From contig CAKRWX010000128.1 in assembly GCA_934418055.1 (NCBI GenBank), positions 1 to 6,965 on the forward strand: a DNA stretch of 6,965 nt, in the 5' to 3' direction. The first letter of the stretch is position 1; each line of letters opens with the position of its first letter. Below the pieces are notes generated by a model. The model was not told the origin of the DNA. It searched no databases and was given only the letters and a program-made list of their open reading frames with translations. Positions 6,228-6,965 of the stretch are shown here, piece by piece. Made by a program: the position numbers and the translations under genes. This DNA is from an uncultured Lachnospiraceae bacterium. GTDB taxonomy: Bacteria > Bacillota > Clostridia > Lachnospirales > Lachnospiraceae.

Positions 6228-6965
6228 TTATTTTAATTTATTAATGGTATCGATCAGATAATCGGTAAATTCTGCTGCAGTCGCACCGTCCACATCGGTG
6301 GTCACCACCAGCTTCCGTTCGGTAATGGTGCAGATATCCAGTGCCTTGTCCAGAATTTCTTTGCGGTCGCCGTATCCGATGTGTGCCATCAGCATGCCTG
6401 CCGCACGAATCAGGGAACATGGGTCTGCGTAGTTGCCTCTGCCGTGGCTCATTAAGAATGGAGCGGTTCCGTGGATTGCCTCAAACATGGCATATTTGTT
6501 GCCGATGTTGGAGGAAGAAGCGGTTCCCAGACCTCCCTGATGCTCTGCTGCCACGTCAGTAACGATATCGCCGTACAGGTTTGGAAGAACGATCACCTCA
6601 ATGCCCTTATTGAATTCTGGGTCCAGCATTTTCGCGCACATGGCGTCTACCAAACGCTCCTGGATCTCGATCTCCGGGTACTCCTCGCCGACTTTGCGGA
6701 CCGCTTTGATGAAGTTTCCATCCGCCAGTTTTACGATGTTGGCCTTGGTGACGATGGTCACATTCTTCTTGCCGTTCTTTCTTGCGTACTCAAATGCGGC
6801 TCTTGCGATGCGCTCGCTTCCCTGAGCGGTCTGAACCTTGAAATCAACGGCCAGATCGTCGTTGACCTGGATGCCCTTATTGCCCCAGATGTACTCGCCC
6901 TCGATATTCTCGCGGAAGAAGGTCCAGTCAATGTTCTTCTCCGGGATGCGGATCGGACGGACTGC
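6228..6965 (-). CDS. Isocitrate/isopropylmalate dehydrogenase family protein (partial, C-terminal 245 residues)
   Basis: The frame is open to the window edge, so the N-terminus is missing. This is the C-terminal two thirds of a beta-decarboxylating dehydrogenase: a metal-dependent, NAD(P)-linked oxidation of a 2-hydroxy acid followed by loss of CO2, for isocitrate giving 2-oxoglutarate. In the visible fragment RENIEGEY (18-25) carries the catalytic Tyr, VTKANI (72-77) the catalytic Lys, and Asp107 plus NLYGDIVTD (129-137) the metal-binding aspartates; HGTAP (165-169) is the adenine-side loop and TDVDGATAAEF (223-233) the usual C-terminal segment. RENIEGEY and TKANIVKL resemble NAD-dependent isocitrate dehydrogenases. 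After HGTAP there is Phe-Leu, matching neither the Lys-Tyr of E. coli NADP enzyme nor the Asp-Ile of NAD enzymes, so cofactor use is uncertain. It is convergent with the LysR gene and not part of the operon, but could accept isocitrate made by it. Isopropylmalate, homoisocitrate or tartrate-type substrates remain alternatives. Confidence 0.85.
   Translation of the reverse strand, partial: AVRPIRIPEKNIDWTFFRENIEGEYIWGNKGIQVNDDLAVDFKVQTAQGSERIARAAFEYARKNGKKNVTIVTKANIVKLADGNFIKAVRKVGEEYPEIEIQERLVDAMCAKMLDPEFNKGIEVIVLPNLYGDIVTDVAAEHQGGLGTASSSNIGNKYAMFEAIHGTAPFLMSHGRGNYADPCSLIRAAGMLMAHIGYGDRKEILDKALDICTITERKLVVTTDVDGATAAEFTDYLIDTINKLK

Noticed and set aside
6228..6761. A separate 177-residue protein starting at 6761
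   Set aside because: That position is a GTG valine inside the dehydrogenase; the frame continues upstream to the window edge with matching family motifs such as RENIEGEY.
1..6965. CRISPR, tRNA, rRNA, insertion sequence or phage features
   Set aside because: No spaced repeat array, cloverleaf, transposase-like frame or terminal inverted repeats were seen; nearly all the sequence is taken up by the six metabolic and regulatory genes.

Overview
The window reads as chromosomal DNA from an anaerobic Firmicute, most likely a gut-type Clostridia/Lachnospiraceae member. This rests on roughly balanced base composition, strong AGGAGG-type ribosome sites and the character of the proteins; no rRNA or marker gene is present, so the taxonomy is inference. 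There are no mobile elements, CRISPR arrays, tRNAs or rRNAs.

Layout. Four minus-strand genes form one compact, operon-like block, transcribed right to left: a PrpF-family isomerase (5087-3963), a single-chain aconitase-family hydratase (3901-1637), an MmgE/PrpD-family protein (1537-83), and the first 23 codons of a membrane transporter resembling the CitMHS citrate family (70 to beyond base 1). A LysR-type regulator (5309-6157, plus strand) is divergent from the block. The 221-bp gap between regulator and operon holds overlapping opposed promoters, a long imperfect palindrome across both, further inverted repeats, and a 14-bp tandem repeat in the operon leader. Right of the regulator lies a convergent isocitrate/isopropylmalate-dehydrogenase-family gene (6228 to beyond 6965), separated by a hairpin that can end transcription from both sides.

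How it may work together. A tricarboxylate (citrate, trans-aconitate, tricarballylate or a methylated relative) would enter through the transporter. The PrpF protein would move or isomerise a double bond, for example trans- to cis-aconitate. The aconitase-like and/or MmgE-like enzyme would hydrate or dehydrate the product, and an isocitrate-type acid could be oxidatively decarboxylated by the neighbouring dehydrogenase. LysR would sense a pathway acid. The arrangement recalls the poorly characterised E. coli ybhD-ybhHIJ locus (LysR / PrpF-like / transporter / aconitase-like) with an MmgE/PrpD enzyme added. No methylcitrate synthase or methylisocitrate lyase gene is visible, so a standard methylcitrate cycle is not supported by the window. 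The true substrate cannot be read from sequence alone.
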